Counted from the stretch's first letter, positions 14,001 through 24,700 are shown. The stretch: DNA of 64,000 nucleotides from Watersipora subatra (GCF_963576615.1 NC_088716.1:59040228-59104227), one strand, 5' to 3'. Notes: generated by a model not told the origin, from the letters alone. A program made the numbers and translations.

Positions 14001-17000
14001 CGTTTATACCGAATCACTCACAAATGTGAAATACGTTTTTCAATTATATGGTTTGTGTGCTATTCGACTTTCATGATGGCGAAATATAATTTATATGATT
14101 TATAGATATGTTAGAAAACTACAACATGAGTTAAAATTGGTTTGAAGCGGTAGCAGTTTGAATATGCAGTAAAACAAACCAGTGGTAATACTTTGTGTGA
14201 ATGAAAATTTCTGTGACCAATCCTGATTTTCCATTACAGGAGCTGACTGTTATTAGAAATTTCTGCAGCCTAAAAATTTTTCGGAAATTTTTGTTCAAGT
14301 GAAGTATTACAACCGTAAATTCACACGCTACTGCCATGTGTTTTGAGTTAATATTTTGTGTTTAGACATTATTCAAACTTCTCTTTGTACCATGTTTTCA
14401 CAGGCCATCTACATGAGGTAGATAAATATTTACTTTGGTTTTTTGTATTTAACCTGTAATTTCTTTGTCTCATTTTCAAATCTATGCAGAATAGTATATA
14501 GTGCAAAGTATATCGACCTTATTATTGTGATTTCTTCTGTGTATACAGACCTATATATAGGCATATATATAGGTTAAACTGGATCGCCCACCACCTCTAT
14601 TACCCTAGGACACTTATATTTCGCTAGTATTTAGTTTCGTGAGTAGCATACAGAGTAAAATTTTGCTGCAACTTAATTTCGCAGCTCTGATGAGTGCGAA
14701 AAAATTTTCGGAAATTTCTGTTCAAGTGAAGAATTACAACCGTAAATTCACACGCTACTGCCGTGTGTTTTGAGTTAATATTTTGTGTTTAGACATTATT
14801 CAAACTTCTCTTTGTACCATGTTTTCACAGGCCATCTACATAAGGTAGATAAATATTTACTTTGGTTTTTGTATTTAACCTGTAATTTCTTTGTCTCATT
14901 TTCAAATCTATGCAGAATAGTATATAGTGCAAAGTATATCGACCTTATTATTGTGATTTCTTCTGTGTATACAGACCTATGTATAGGCATATATATAGGT
15001 TAAACTGGATCACCCACCACCTCTATTACCCTAGGACACTTATATTTCGCTAGTATTTAGTTTCGTGAGTAGCATACAGAGTAAAATTTTGCTGCAACTT
15101 AATTTCGCAGCTCTGATGAGTGTGAAAATGTAGTGATGTGAAAATAAATGCAGTGGAACAAGCATAATTAGATTCCTCAGGTTCGGTTCACCAGTAAGAA
15201 AAAAAATTTAAATTTGGGACTACATGTAGTTTGTAATTGTAAACCGCAGGTAGAATTGTGTGGCCGAGATCAATAATGCAATTTGATCGCTTGCTGCCAT
15301 TTGTTACTTGAACTATCAATGAATAAAGCTATTTAATTCCACATTTTCGCTCATTCGTTATGATAGTTTAGTTTCGCTCATGAAATTTTTGCAAGAGGAT
15401 GACTTCGCGAAAGTTAGATGAGGTGAATACATAAGTGTCCTAGGGTAGTCAGTTTTAACGAAGGTCGATTATACTAGGGTGACTGTCTAGTAATTCTCTG
15501 CTATTCAACAGATTTCTGCCATAGCGAGTTTCTCCTATGATCTAGCCATACGTATCCTAGGGGAGAAGTATCAAACATGCCAAGAGATTTTTTCCAGTGA
15601 ACAGTGGATCTACAGCCTTGTCTATGGCACATTCATGGTAAGTGAACAGTGGATCTACAGCCTTGTCTATGGCACATTCATGGTAAGTGAACAGTGGATC
15701 TACAGCCTTGTCTATGGCACATTCATGTAAGTGAACAGTGGATCTACAGCCTTGTCTTTGGCACATTCATGGTAAGTTCAATTATATTTTCAGCTTCTGT
15801 TGTCTGTCTGTTTTTTATAAGTCTCACAAGGTCCAGCAGCGGTTGCAAAGTAGTAGGCGATTTCTAATCACCATCACTCGGCCATAAAAAGTAAACACCT
15901 ACATTTTCACTATTGTCTGAGTGCTCTGTACAATAGCCTCGGTTTTAGATAATAAAGTATGCTTTGCCGATGTGGGCAATGTTGGCAGCCCTTGATGCTG
16001 TCCCAACACTCTACAGAGCTGATGAGGACTTTACTGAAAGTTTTCATGTAAGTGCTGTTAAGTCTTCACCTCTATTGGTTTTTCATATCCTCTCCTACAT
16101 CATGCTTATAGTTGCTTTGTTCTCTACAAACTTTCCAGTATTTTCAGTATTTTTCCAGTATTTTTGGTAAATTTTGGTTGAAGATGAGCTTACACAAAAG
16201 TTTAGTAGATTTCATAAAAAAGTATCGATATTTTCTATTATTTGCAATTGTTTTATATGTTTGAGGTGATCTGGCTGCCAGGATGTTTCAAGGTTAAAAT
16301 CGACAAAACTTGATCGAGGGTGAAACGCTCAAATCAATCGACAGTGCGATTATAACCTCTATAGTTGCAAAAAGACCAACAGAATAGAGACGCGTAATGC
16401 TGCAATTTGAACACAATAGCAATGATAGCGTGTATATCACTCATTTCGGCATGTATTTTGCTTCCGAATGTTTTAACCACGATCAAGTTTTGTGGATTTT
16501 AATCTTGAAACATCCTGGCAGTTAGATCACCTCAAATGTCAACAACAATCGCAAATGATAGAAAAATGCTGACATTCTTTGATAACATCTATTGAAATTT
16601 TGTGCAAGCTCAACTTTATATCAAACGAGTCACTTTCAATGAGTTGGCTCTTGATTCACTCGCTAGTCGCTACATCGGTGCTTATATTAACACCGATGTA
16701 GTCCCAGATAGTGTTTTGCCCTCATAGCATTATCTTAGGATAAATATATTTCAGTTTTGGTGTTTCTATTTATTAGTAACAAACGTCAAACGCTCGTTGA
16801 TATCACTAACTGCCAAAAACTTAGTCGCAACTACGAAAAGCTATAAACAAAATATTTCTGTTATTACGATTTTTATACCTCTATATATATAGGTAAAATA
16901 TGTATAGGTAACGTATAGGAAAATATAAAATAGTTGAGAAAAGGATGCCGTTGACATAGTTCATTGATTTACTCACTCCTTTATCATACTCAGCGCTGTT

Positions 17001-17565
17001 TGCTCATCCAACATCATTAAATTTGTCATCTAGAATGTTCTTTGGGTTAGGGATCATGTTAATGCAAAAAAAATTTAAGAAAATTATAGTTGGTGGTTAT
17101 TCATTATAGTATGGAATGTTTCAGAAGGCTTTACCAGAATAGTATAGGTCATGTTGATCTAGACTGCTGTGAGTACTAGCTCATAACAACTCACCTCTTC
17201 AGCATTTGCTTGAGGTTGCCTTGAAAGTTAAAAAGGTCCAGCAATTTTGTGTTGGGTCTAGTTGGCCTGTGAGGCTATGCAGGCACTTTGGTAACTCGAT
17301 GTCAACCCGGAATTTGTATTCGTGATGCGCAGACAGTTGTGTGGTGGTCACTTATGTCAGAAAATTAATGTGATCAAAATCTCTTCTCCCCCCACCGTGT
17401 TTTGTTTGTGGTACAGCTTTATACTTGGTCATTGTCATAAAAAAGATATATATCACTGTTCCAGCCGTACTGTGTCTCTTACAGTCGACCCAGTCAGCTG
17501 TCGGAGATAGGAGGAATCAATACATTCCCAGATTATTTCAATCTCTTAGACGAGATGATAGTTGA
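11001..17565 (+). CDS. multi-pass membrane protein, unidentified (327 aa, 7 exons)
   Basis: Coding exons 11001-11107, 11496-11633, 11849-12129, 12545-12705, 15512-15637, 15958-16047 and 17485-17565. Total 984 nt with every phase agreeing. The protein begins MRMASLTNTSILTTKAGD and ends FQSLRRDDS. Hydrophobic segments include YLVMSAVILVTAILCVV, LAAYLFVTHSL, GLLLGLIYCTTTVILGAVMV, LLIVQTFLIAAFFI, LWGLVIVFEISAIASF and MYALPMWAMLAALDAV, consistent with six or seven transmembrane helices and a short basic cytosolic tail. I do not recognise the family. The general layout recalls 7TM proteins such as THH1/TOM1/GPR137, but no signature motif confirms it. Two ATGs lie close together (11001 and 11007). 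The exon 3 acceptor (ttgcaag) is the weakest call. Exon 5 ends inside a tandem repeat carrying several donors. Confidence 0.72.
12790..13694. mobile_element. 905-bp inverted-repeat element flanked by TTAA
   Basis: About 75-bp terminal inverted repeats: the left arm begins agcgcatgaattacataa and reads on to gtcttggctttcgaatgag; the right arm is its near-exact complement. TTAA lies directly outside both ends (12786-12789 and 13695-13698). TTAA duplications are the hallmark of piggyBac insertions, though the arm ends are not the usual CCC type. No transposase frame inside, so a MITE. It sits in the intron between exons 4 and 5 of the membrane-protein gene. Confidence 0.7.
14274..15125. repeat. 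tandem duplication, two units of about 426 bp
   Basis: 14274-14699 and 14700-15125 are near identical, with a few substitutions and one base of length change. Each unit runs from ttcggaaattt to gctctgatgag. Both lie in the large intron before exon 5. The second copy carries the left end of the TA-flanked element at 15029. Confidence 0.9.
15029..15445. mobile_element. MITE with TA target duplication
   Basis: The 15-bp inverted ends ccctaggacacttat and ataagtgtcctaggg are flanked by TA on both sides, as in Tc1/mariner-type insertions. No coding capacity. The same left end occurs in the first unit of the 426-bp duplication (about 14603), so the duplication included part of this element or a related copy. 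Confidence 0.6.
15596..15775 (+). repeat. 45-bp tandem repeat of an exon end plus splice donor (4 copies)
   Basis: The last 42 bases of exon 5 plus the first bases of the donor form a unit (agtgaacagtggatctacag through attcatggta) repeated four times; the third copy is one base shorter. Each copy ends with an intact GTAAGT. Units are 15 codons long, so read-through of the first copies keeps the frame. Confidence 0.9.
16170..16625. mobile_element. long-armed fold-back element
   Basis: Inverted arms of roughly 140 bp. Left-arm landmarks are agatgagcttacacaaaag, gtttgaggtgatctggctgc and caaaacttgatcg; the right arm holds their complements (cgatcaagttttg, agttagatcacctcaaatg, tgtgcaagctcaac). 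No open frame. It lies in intron 6 of the membrane-protein gene. One arm of the same family occurs near 50.1 kb. Confidence 0.75.
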
Positions 17566-18730
17566 CTAATTTGACTGAACGCTCAACATCATTCGTTTCA
17601 GACTACCGCAAGCGCTCTCGGTGCTGGAGAAGCCACTTTATAATAGAGCGTTTACTCATTACTAGAGACAATCAACCCGATAATAAGAGGTCTATATTTA
17701 AACATAGCCTTGTCCTTCTACATTTAAACATTCAAGGTGCTCAAGAGACAAGCTTAGCAGCAACTGAATTATTTTTATATGAGTTAACTATTCACTTAGT
17801 GTGTGTTATCCTGTTTTGTTTAGCTCAACAAAGAACAATTCGTTAGAGTCTCCTGTCGGTGCTATTCTGTTTTACCCAATTGTGTAATATAGCTAAGTGA
17901 TTATATACAGGTCAGCCCATGTTTTCATAAATGCCCCTTCATTCCGATTAAAAATCACTTATATTTTCATACGCATTTACTATTCACCGCTATTTTGAAT
18001 TGTGGCATTGTTACAAGATTAGTTAGTTCTGTTGAATATAATGTTTCCGTTTTATATCGTGTTTATCTAGGATTTGCATCGGATCAACATTCGATGTTGA
18101 TTCGCGAAAGGGTGAATTGTCAGCCATTTTCAGCCGCAGTCTCTTCAAGGAAATGGTTGGCTATCTCAAACAGCTATGTTTCTGAATAGTTCTTTTTTAA
18201 TTTAAAAACTTGAGCAACCAAAATTGTAGCCCATTGCTCACCCTCACAATAGAACAATCGACAAGTAACTAGTCATATAGTAAGTTGAATAGGTGACAGT
18301 TTGCCACAGGAAAAGATCAATCATAAAATATAATCATATGCCTCAGCAGTGTATGATAACATAACTAAATTTAGTTGTGAACTGTTTGAAACTAATACTT
18401 TTTACAGGCAGCATAAATTAAACAGTAACTAATATTAATGTTTTCTCCAATGTGTTTAAGGACATTACATGGTGCTATGAAACCTGCTCAAGCAAGATAG
18501 ATGACCGGTAATCATTTTGTTAATACTTGCTAAACATTTGAGAGACCTAACAATTCCCATGTACATGTACATTAAAATCAGTCATGTCTAACACCTGTCA
18601 GGCTGCTACTAGATTAATCTGCTGTCGACCAGAGTACCAGATGAGGTGCAACTAGGCATATGAATAGACTATCTAAAGCTATTATACAAGTAGACAATTC
18701 ACTATATAACGCTATACATGAGAAGACAAC
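17566..18730. other. intergenic between convergent genes
   Basis: 3' flank of the membrane-protein gene (plus) and 3' flank of the collagen-like gene (minus). Short open frames at 17562-17846 and 17995-18189 lack splice or family support. I see nothing else. Confidence 0.5.
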
Positions 18731-19737
18731 TCACGAAGTAACAGAACACACTACACATGGTACTTCCTTGCTATTTCTTATCGCTCTGCAGCTATTGCTA
18801 ACACATTCTCCAGTTTTAACTCTGATCATTTCTAAGCTAGGAGAGTGTGAGTAGGCTTCTCCCGCTGCTGGATTTCTGTCCATGCACACATGGTTGACTG
18901 TCACTTTGGGTTTTCTGTTGCTTGTGGCTATCATAAGTATGCCATCATATTCTTTCAACCATCCAGAAGGACAGAATCTCCCATTTGGTATCATTATCTG
19001 TGGTAAGAGATTACGATGAGAAACATTTTGATAAAACCTTGATACAACAATAAACATCAGCAAACTAAAAGAATGTCATGTAGGAGATCAACAGAAATAA
19101 GAAATGATTACATTAATTATCATAGCAATCCAGATTATTTATAGTTTGAGTTAATTTGAAGGACATGTTAGGTCATGGATATCTATGCTTGTTTCTTAAG
19201 AGCAGCCATGGCCGAGTGCCTTGCCAGTGCCATGGCCTGCAAACAACAGGTCGGGTTCAGAGATCACCAAAAAAGGTCACTGGTAGCGACATGAATGACA
19301 TCCAACCTTAACTTGCTCTCTACAACTAGACATGTCTCCAGTCGTCGAGGTTCTCTTGACACTGGACTCAGGCATGTTCAGCCAAGATTGTTGAGCCACT
19401 GGTTTTTCAACAAAGCTCTTAAGAAAAACATACACTGCTTACTCTTTACGGCATCATACTCGATATTTGAGGGGTTGCACACTTGCACAACAGTTTCTCA
19501 TCCTCACCTGTGCTCTCCGTTCAATTAGGCACACAGAGCAGCCAATCTTGTGGTTGCTAGGTACGGAGTTATCCTTTCTATCATAAGTAGCCGCTGCTAG
19601 CAATGTATAGGAGATGTTGTTTGGAGTCCTCTGATCAGAATTGAAAAGTCCTGTTATTACTTGATTATTTGGAAGACATTGGAGGTCAGAGCCACTACCC
19701 GCCAGTCCTTTAGCAATTCTTGGTCCAGCGATATACC
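18731..19737 (-). CDS. short-chain collagen C4-like protein, last two exons
   Basis: Two minus-strand exons in phase 0: 19508-19737 and 18731-18997 (stop at 18731-18733). The first reads GYIAGPRIAKGLAGSGSD, then LQCLPNN and HKIGCSVCLIERRAQ. The second reads IMIPNGRFCPSGWLKEYDG, then ILMIATSNRKPK, HVCMDRNPAAGEAY and NSKEVPCVVC. The order G-S-G-S-D-x-x-CLP, CSVC, CPxGW-x-x-EYDG, CMDRNP and VPCxVC matches the cysteine-rich C-terminal domain of sponge spongin short-chain collagen (C4), widespread in invertebrate secreted proteins. It is probably extracellular and disulphide-bonded. The part containing any signal peptide and Gly-X-Y repeats would lie upstream (right of 19737), and I could not find it, so this is a partial gene. 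The acceptor at 19738 is less certain than the other borders. Confidence 0.75.
19201..19445 (+). mobile_element. SINE with tRNA-Ser/Leu-like head
   Basis: The A-box-like stretch is gcagccatggccgagtgcct, followed about 40 bases later by a B-box-like gtcgggttcagagatc. A body with gacactggactcaggcatg follows. It lies in the intron of the collagen-like gene. The spacing is right for a Pol III promoter, but the acceptor-stem pairing of a true tRNA is absent. Confidence 0.55.
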
Positions 19738-20121
19738 CTTTCAACATTGCGAAAATGTTAAAATTATCATTTGTTTCTTCTTTTAATCTATAACTGACTT
19801 TTGTCTTGTATCAACAGCTTCATTAAAAAGTCATTACATCATATTATTAAATAAAAATTATAGTTTTGTGGTAAAGGCAGTCCAACTTTTTATTTAAACA
19901 GGTATAGATTGAACATAAACCTGCTGTAAATACTGATTGACTTAAACAGCTAATGCTAGTGAATATCATGTAACTTAGTAGAAATGTAATGCATAGCATA
20001 TGATGCTCAAAAGACAACTCTCTGTGTGCCTATGAAAAACTAGAAGTATTTGTTTCAGATCTAACAACTACACTACTGGGTCACTGTAGCGGAGGCAGAC
20101 AGCCAATCTCCAAGTAAATAT

Positions 20122-20270
20122 TACTTATGTATAAGTTCACATGTTGTTGAAAGTTAGTCACATCCTAATCACTTTCATCAAGCATAAAGATAACTCACTT
20201 ATATTGATTGAACTGAATGAATTCTATTTGGAGCTAAACTTTTATATTTACAATCAGATTCTATTTCTTT
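20122..20270. repeat. dispersed repeat, copy 1
   Basis: About 130 bp (acttatgtataagttcacatg ... tttggagctaaac) recurs in direct orientation at 24393-24515. Both copies are followed by a ctatttcttttgyct segment: immediately here, about 380 bp later in copy 2. Confidence 0.8.
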
Positions 20271-20309
20271 TGCCTAACAATGAAATTAATTTCATTCTTT
20301 TTTATTAAT

Positions 20310-20560
20310 TTATATATATCTATAAAACTCAGTGTTTGTCATTTGTTTGTGGTTTCTCCAGTTATAGCGGTACAGTTTGAGAAACAAAATTTTCACTCTG
20401 CACTGGATTTGAACTCGGAGCCTCCAAGTCCCCAAGCAGATGTTCTGTTCAGTAGACTACATGTCCAACTAACCGTAGCGATTAATATTAGTGCACATCA
20501 TATTTGTTACACTTGCCAATCTTTAATGCTGATTGGTTAACAGGCTCACTCTTCAGCTAG
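20310..20560 (-). mobile_element. tRNA-derived SINE fragment, reverse orientation
   Basis: Read on the minus strand, it has the gagttcaaatccagtg B-box-like stretch and the tail shared with other copies (tatagc ... acaaatgacaaacac). The 5' body is missing or diverged. Confidence 0.45.
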
Positions 20561-20613
20561 CACGCTTGAAGAGTATGACAATCTTTTTTTCCCAACGCTG
20601 GCTCAAGTTATAC

Positions 20614-20644
20614 TAACGGCTCTTAGTTTAACTAAGAGCCGTTA
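20614..20644. repeat. perfect 15-bp palindrome
   Basis: taacggctcttagtt, one base, then its exact complement. No T-run follows and no known function is assigned; it may be the centre of a small fold-back. Confidence 0.8.
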
Positions 20645-20760
20645 ATATTATTAACTAGCTTAAGTTACTCAAATTCATCGGGTAAAGAAACTTTGCCAAT
20701 TAAAAATAAATTTTTTATGTAAAAAAATTTTTTACCCAATGCAACCTGGGCATTCATCTA

Positions 20761-20761
<1 letters not shown>

Positions 20762-20826
<65 letters not shown>
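20762..20826. repeat. (TA)n microsatellite
   Basis: About 32 uninterrupted TA units, directly abutting a Penelope-like fragment on its right. Confidence 0.98.
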
Positions 20827-20828
<2 letters not shown>

Positions 20829-20830
<2 letters not shown>

Positions 20831-21290
20831 AAGATCAAGCACCGAGCTCAGTAAGCACATATGGACCTTAAAAGACCAAGGCATAGAATATAACATCAAG
20901 TGGAGCATAGTCAAAAGAGCTACATCATACAACAAGACCACAGGCAGATGCAACCTATGTCTGTATGAGAAATTTTATATTATATACAATCCTAACATTG
21001 CTACCTTAAACAAACGCTGCGAACTAGTTTCAACATGTAGACATGCTGGCAAATTCCTTTTAAGCAATTTTAAGACTTAACTTTTAAACTTCTGCATTGT
21101 TGAGGCTTTAAATCGTGTTGCTTGCTAATTTTAATCCAACGTATCAGGGGTGTATTTAGGTATTTTAAGACCTACGCTTTTATTTCCATCTATATATAAG
21201 TCGTTTTCAGTGCTAACAATTTTATCTGATGATTATTGCATGGCAATATGAAACTATTAGTAATAAAGTTGTTTTAACTTAACTTTAACT
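20829..21290 (+). mobile_element. Penelope-like retroelement, 3' fragment with GIY-YIG end
   Basis: An 83-codon open stretch (20829-21080) encodes [18 protein letters not shown], then the cysteine motif [15 protein letters not shown], then [14 protein letters not shown] and a stop. This is the C-terminal half of the GIY-YIG endonuclease domain that follows the reverse transcriptase in Penelope-like elements. The 3' UTR holds tctgatgattattgcatg ... tatgaaactattagtaataaa, also seen at 22.6 and 22.8 kb. The reverse transcriptase is absent: a 5'-truncated copy, cut off at a (TA)n tract. Confidence 0.8.
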
Positions 21291-21368
21291 TTCATTTTTA
21301 CTCAATTTTACATCGCTCTATTTTAATATTGAGCACTTTCATGCAAGAGACTGTTCATACTGCATCTA

Positions 21369-21371
<3 letters not shown>

Positions 21372-21447
<76 letters not shown>
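21372..21447. repeat. (TA)n microsatellite
   Basis: About 38 TA units, lying between two Penelope-like fragments. Confidence 0.98.
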
Positions 21448-21450
<3 letters not shown>

Positions 21451-21454
21451 CAAA

Positions 21455-22875
21455 GATGGAAATAATTTTAGCAACAGTTTATTACTTAAAGTTTCATGAT
21501 GCAAAATTATGTTAAGTTTACACCAATCGTCAGATAAAAAATTGCATGACACAAACACAGAACCAAGAATACACTAAGAACACCAAAATGAAGAGTTACC
21601 TGTATAAATACAAAGATGGAAAATTTTTTTTAGCGATAGTTTATGACTAAAAGTTTCATACTGCATGCAGTAATCATCAGATGCTATTGTGAAGTGCTTG
21701 TGTATAATACTTGGTCAAATCAAGTATAAAAGCCTAACTATTAAATTGGCTAATTGGTGAGCTTAGCCTTAGATAAGTAAAATTTGGTGACGTGTCTACA
21801 GGATGTTACTATATCACTTCTCTGATTCTGGGTAGCCATGTGAGGTTGGAAAATTATAAAATACTTCTCAGTTAAGCATAGATTGCACTTAGAAACACCA
21901 TTCTGACAGGCCTTAGCTCTTGTTATTACTTTCCAATCGATACTAAAATCCTTTCCCTCGTCTTTTAATTGCCATATATATCTGCTTAATTCGGTGGTCT
22001 TTCTCTTGTCACTAATACCAAAGGATGTTTTGTGGTTGTTGAATCTGTCCTTAAATTGCCTCTATGTTAGTTCGATGTATGTTTGTATGTCCGATGTATG
22101 TTAACATACATCGGACATACACGTCTTTCTCTTGTCACTAATACCAAAGGATGTTTTGTGGTTGTTGAATCTGTCCTTAAATTGCCTCTATGTTAGTCCG
22201 ATGTATGTTTGTATGTCCGATGTATGTTAACATACATCGGACTAACAGAGAGGCAATTTAAGGACAGATTCAACAACCACAAAACATCCTTTGGTATTAG
22301 TGACAAGAGAAAGACCACCGAATTAAGCAGATATATATGGCAATTAAAAGACGAGGGAAAGGATTTTAGTATCGATTGGAAAGTAATAACAAGAGCTAAG
22401 GCCTGTCAGAATGGTGTTTCTAAGTGCAATCTATGCTTAACTGAGAAGTATTTTATAATTTTCCAACCTCACATGGCTACCCAGAATCAGAGAAGTGATA
22501 TAGTAACATCCTGTAGACACGTCACCAAATTTTACTTATCTAAGGCTAAGCTCACCAATTAACCAATTTAATAGTTAGGCTTTTATACTTGATTTGACCA
22601 AGTATTATACACAAGCACTTCACAATAGCATCTGATGATTACTGCATGCAGTATGAAACTTTTAGTCATAAACTATCGCTAAAAAACATTTTCCATCTTT
22701 GTATTTATACAGGTAACTCTTCATTTTGGTGTTCTTAGTGTATTCTTGGTTCTGTGTTTGTGTCATGCGATTTTTTATCTGACGATTGGTGTAAACTTAA
22801 CATAATTTTGCATCATGAAACTTTAAGTAATAAACTGTTGCTAAAATTATTTCTATCTTTGTATTTATACAGGCT
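21455..22875. mobile_element. two Penelope-like 3' ends in inverted (palindromic) arrangement
   Basis: The left arm (about 21455-22230) is the reverse complement of the right arm (about 22231-22875), meeting at atgtatgttaacatacat. Each arm carries a GIY-YIG-coding segment and the Penelope 3' UTR, which itself contains two similar blocks ending in ctttgtatttatacagg. The left arm has an extra internal tandem duplication of about 120 bp near the centre (22000-22230). Penelope-like elements are known for such compound, inverted copies. Confidence 0.8.
22209..22562 (+). pseudogene. Penelope-like GIY-YIG endonuclease fragment (117 codons)
   Basis: Open frame with TYIGLTERQFKDRFNNHKTS (YIG and R...NH of the GIY-YIG fold), RKTTELSRYIWQLKDEG, the SKCNLCLTEKYFII cysteine motif and SDIVTSCRHVTKFYL, then a stop. 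The reverse transcriptase and the first GIY part are missing, so it is only the C-terminal domain. The opposite arm of the palindrome carries the same segment on the minus strand at about 21750-22110. Not a host gene. Confidence 0.8.
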
Positions 22876-22922
22876 CGGTGGACAACATTGAGCACTATAT
22901 CAGTGAAGTCTCAACTATTATC

Positions 22923-23030
22923 TGTATATATATATATATATATCTGACATATATATATATATCTGACATATATATATATCTGACATATATATAGATATAT
23001 ATATGTATGTATATATATATACATTTGATA
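22923..23030. repeat. TA-rich compound microsatellite
   Basis: TA tracts broken by three ctgaca interruptions, then tatgtatgtatata. Confidence 0.95.
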
Positions 23031-23858
23031 TATTAATTTCATCCCTATCTATGACTGGGCTAAAATTAAAATAAACTCGCTAATTGTTCACCATTCTAAG
23101 TATTTAGCTCATAATGCTAAATTGGCAAGAGCAAAGAGCAAGAGCAAACATGAACCAGCTATATGACAAAATATAGTTTATCAGCTTCAAATGCTATCAC
23201 TACAGGATGTCAACTTGTGAAGTATTCCTAAGCGTGACAATATAACCAAATGGTTAGAGCAACAACGTACTTACCTCGATAAACCTGAGTAGATAATTGT
23301 GGGCAGGTCACTCTGCCCCATCTGACATATGTAGTACCTAAAGAAGTTGACAAGGAAATACAATGTTACCGTAATAGTAGAATAAACTTTATTCGCATCA
23401 TTATGTACATTGAAAGCCTACGCATTTTATTTTCTTGTTTTTTTTTCTCTTTTTCTACTTGATACAAAAACTTTAAAATATTCAGAACCATATTAAAAAA
23501 CTGTACTATGTTTATGTCTGTATCAGAAGTCTTTAAAATAATTGCGATACATTGTTTAGAAAGAAAACAATAATAGTCAATCCTAAACATTTCATTATTC
23601 CGTCATTATTTTTACAAATATAATGCTGATTTTTATAAGGCTATTAAAACTGTAGATTACATAGAACACCGAGTCCATATTAAGTTCAGAACATTAGCAT
23701 CACATTTTTTTCATCATGTTGAAAGAGCTGCTAGCTGTCATCGCAGCTCTGAGCAGAGGGGCAAAATTACTTTCATCTTTTTTGCCTATAGTATCTCACT
23801 ACTAGAAAATATTGCTGCTCAAGGTATACTTGACTGCAAATCTACTTAAAACAACACA
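23031..23858. other. intergenic, no gene seen
   Basis: AT-rich. A weak tRNA-like stretch at 23238-23300 (ccaaatggttagagcaac ... cgataaacctgag) may be an old SINE head. Nothing else recognised. Confidence 0.4.
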
Positions 23859-24240
23859 GAGTTCAATAGAAGTATGAAAAGTTCGATAGAAGTATGAAGA
23901 GATCGGTAGAAGTATGAAGAGTTCGATAGAAGTATGAAAAGTTCGATAGAAGTACGAAAAGTTCGATAAAAGTATGAAAAGTTCGATAGAAGTGTAAAGA
24001 ATTCAATAGAAGTATGAAGAGTTCGATAGAAGTATGAAGAGCTCGATAGAAGTATGGAAAGTTCGATAGAAGTATGAAGAGTTCGATAGAAGTATAAAAA
24101 GTTCGATAGAAGTGTAAAGAATTCAATGGAAGTATGAAAAGTTCAATAGAAGTATGAAAAGTTCAATAGAAGTATGAAAAGTTCAATAGAAGTATGAAGA
24201 GTTCAATAAAAGTGTAAAGAGATCAATAGAAGTGCAAAGG
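23859..24240. repeat. 20-bp minisatellite, about 19 copies
   Basis: Units of gttcgatagaagtatgaaaa with variants (cgata/caata, tatga/tgtaa, aaa/aga). The 20-bp period is not a multiple of three, so the long minus-strand frame across it is an accident of few stops. Confidence 0.95.
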
Positions 24241-24392
24241 TTTCTGCACACTTATTCTTGGCAATACAGAACTGGGTCATTTGAATAAACACACCAAAAA
24301 GACTTCATTAAAAGGCTCTTTGTTGGTTTAGGCCGTTTGTTTGTATATAAATTAAAGATACAATATTTTTACACAATTTCAAAGATAGACAT

Positions 24393-24515
24393 TACTTATA
24401 TATAAGTTCACATTGTTGAAAGTTAGTCACATCCTAATCAAGCACTTTCATCAAGCATCAAGATAACTCACTTATAATGATTGAACTGAATGAATTTTAT
24501 TTGGAGCTAAACATT
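24393..24515. repeat. dispersed repeat, copy 2
   Basis: Second copy of the 20122 repeat, same orientation, over 90 percent alike by eye. The segment that directly follows copy 1 is found here only after 24880, with about 370 bp of unrelated sequence between. Confidence 0.8.
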
Positions 24516-24544
24516 TATGTCCACTTGTGGTGGATGACGTCCCC

Positions 24545-24700
24545 TTGCATTTAGCCAAATCAAGCCGATGCATAGCCAAGCAATCCCGAGCCAAACCACA
24601 GCCAAGCCAGAGCCGTACCGACTCAAGACCGAGCCGAGCTGGACTGAGCCGAGCTGGACCGAGCCGTGCCGGGTCTAACCAAGCAGAACAAGGACGGTGT
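24545..24700. repeat. GC-rich imperfect tandem repeat
   Basis: Short units around gagccgagctggac and agccaagc. Base composition is sharply unlike the AT-rich surroundings. It gives open frames on both strands, but their low-complexity products look non-biological. Confidence 0.75.

Noticed and set aside
15557-15766. Minus-strand frame with repeated peptide units
   Set aside because: Shadow of the 45-bp repeat of exon 5, which is coding on the plus strand.
20732-20953. Open frames with long Tyr-Ile runs (also at 21355-21558, 36819-37064, 43392-43761)
   Set aside because: They are translations of (TA)n microsatellites, open on both strands, with no flanking gene signal.
23863-24126. 87-codon minus-strand frame rich in Phe/Tyr/Leu
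   Set aside because: It is the 20-bp minisatellite read in one frame, without a conserved feature.
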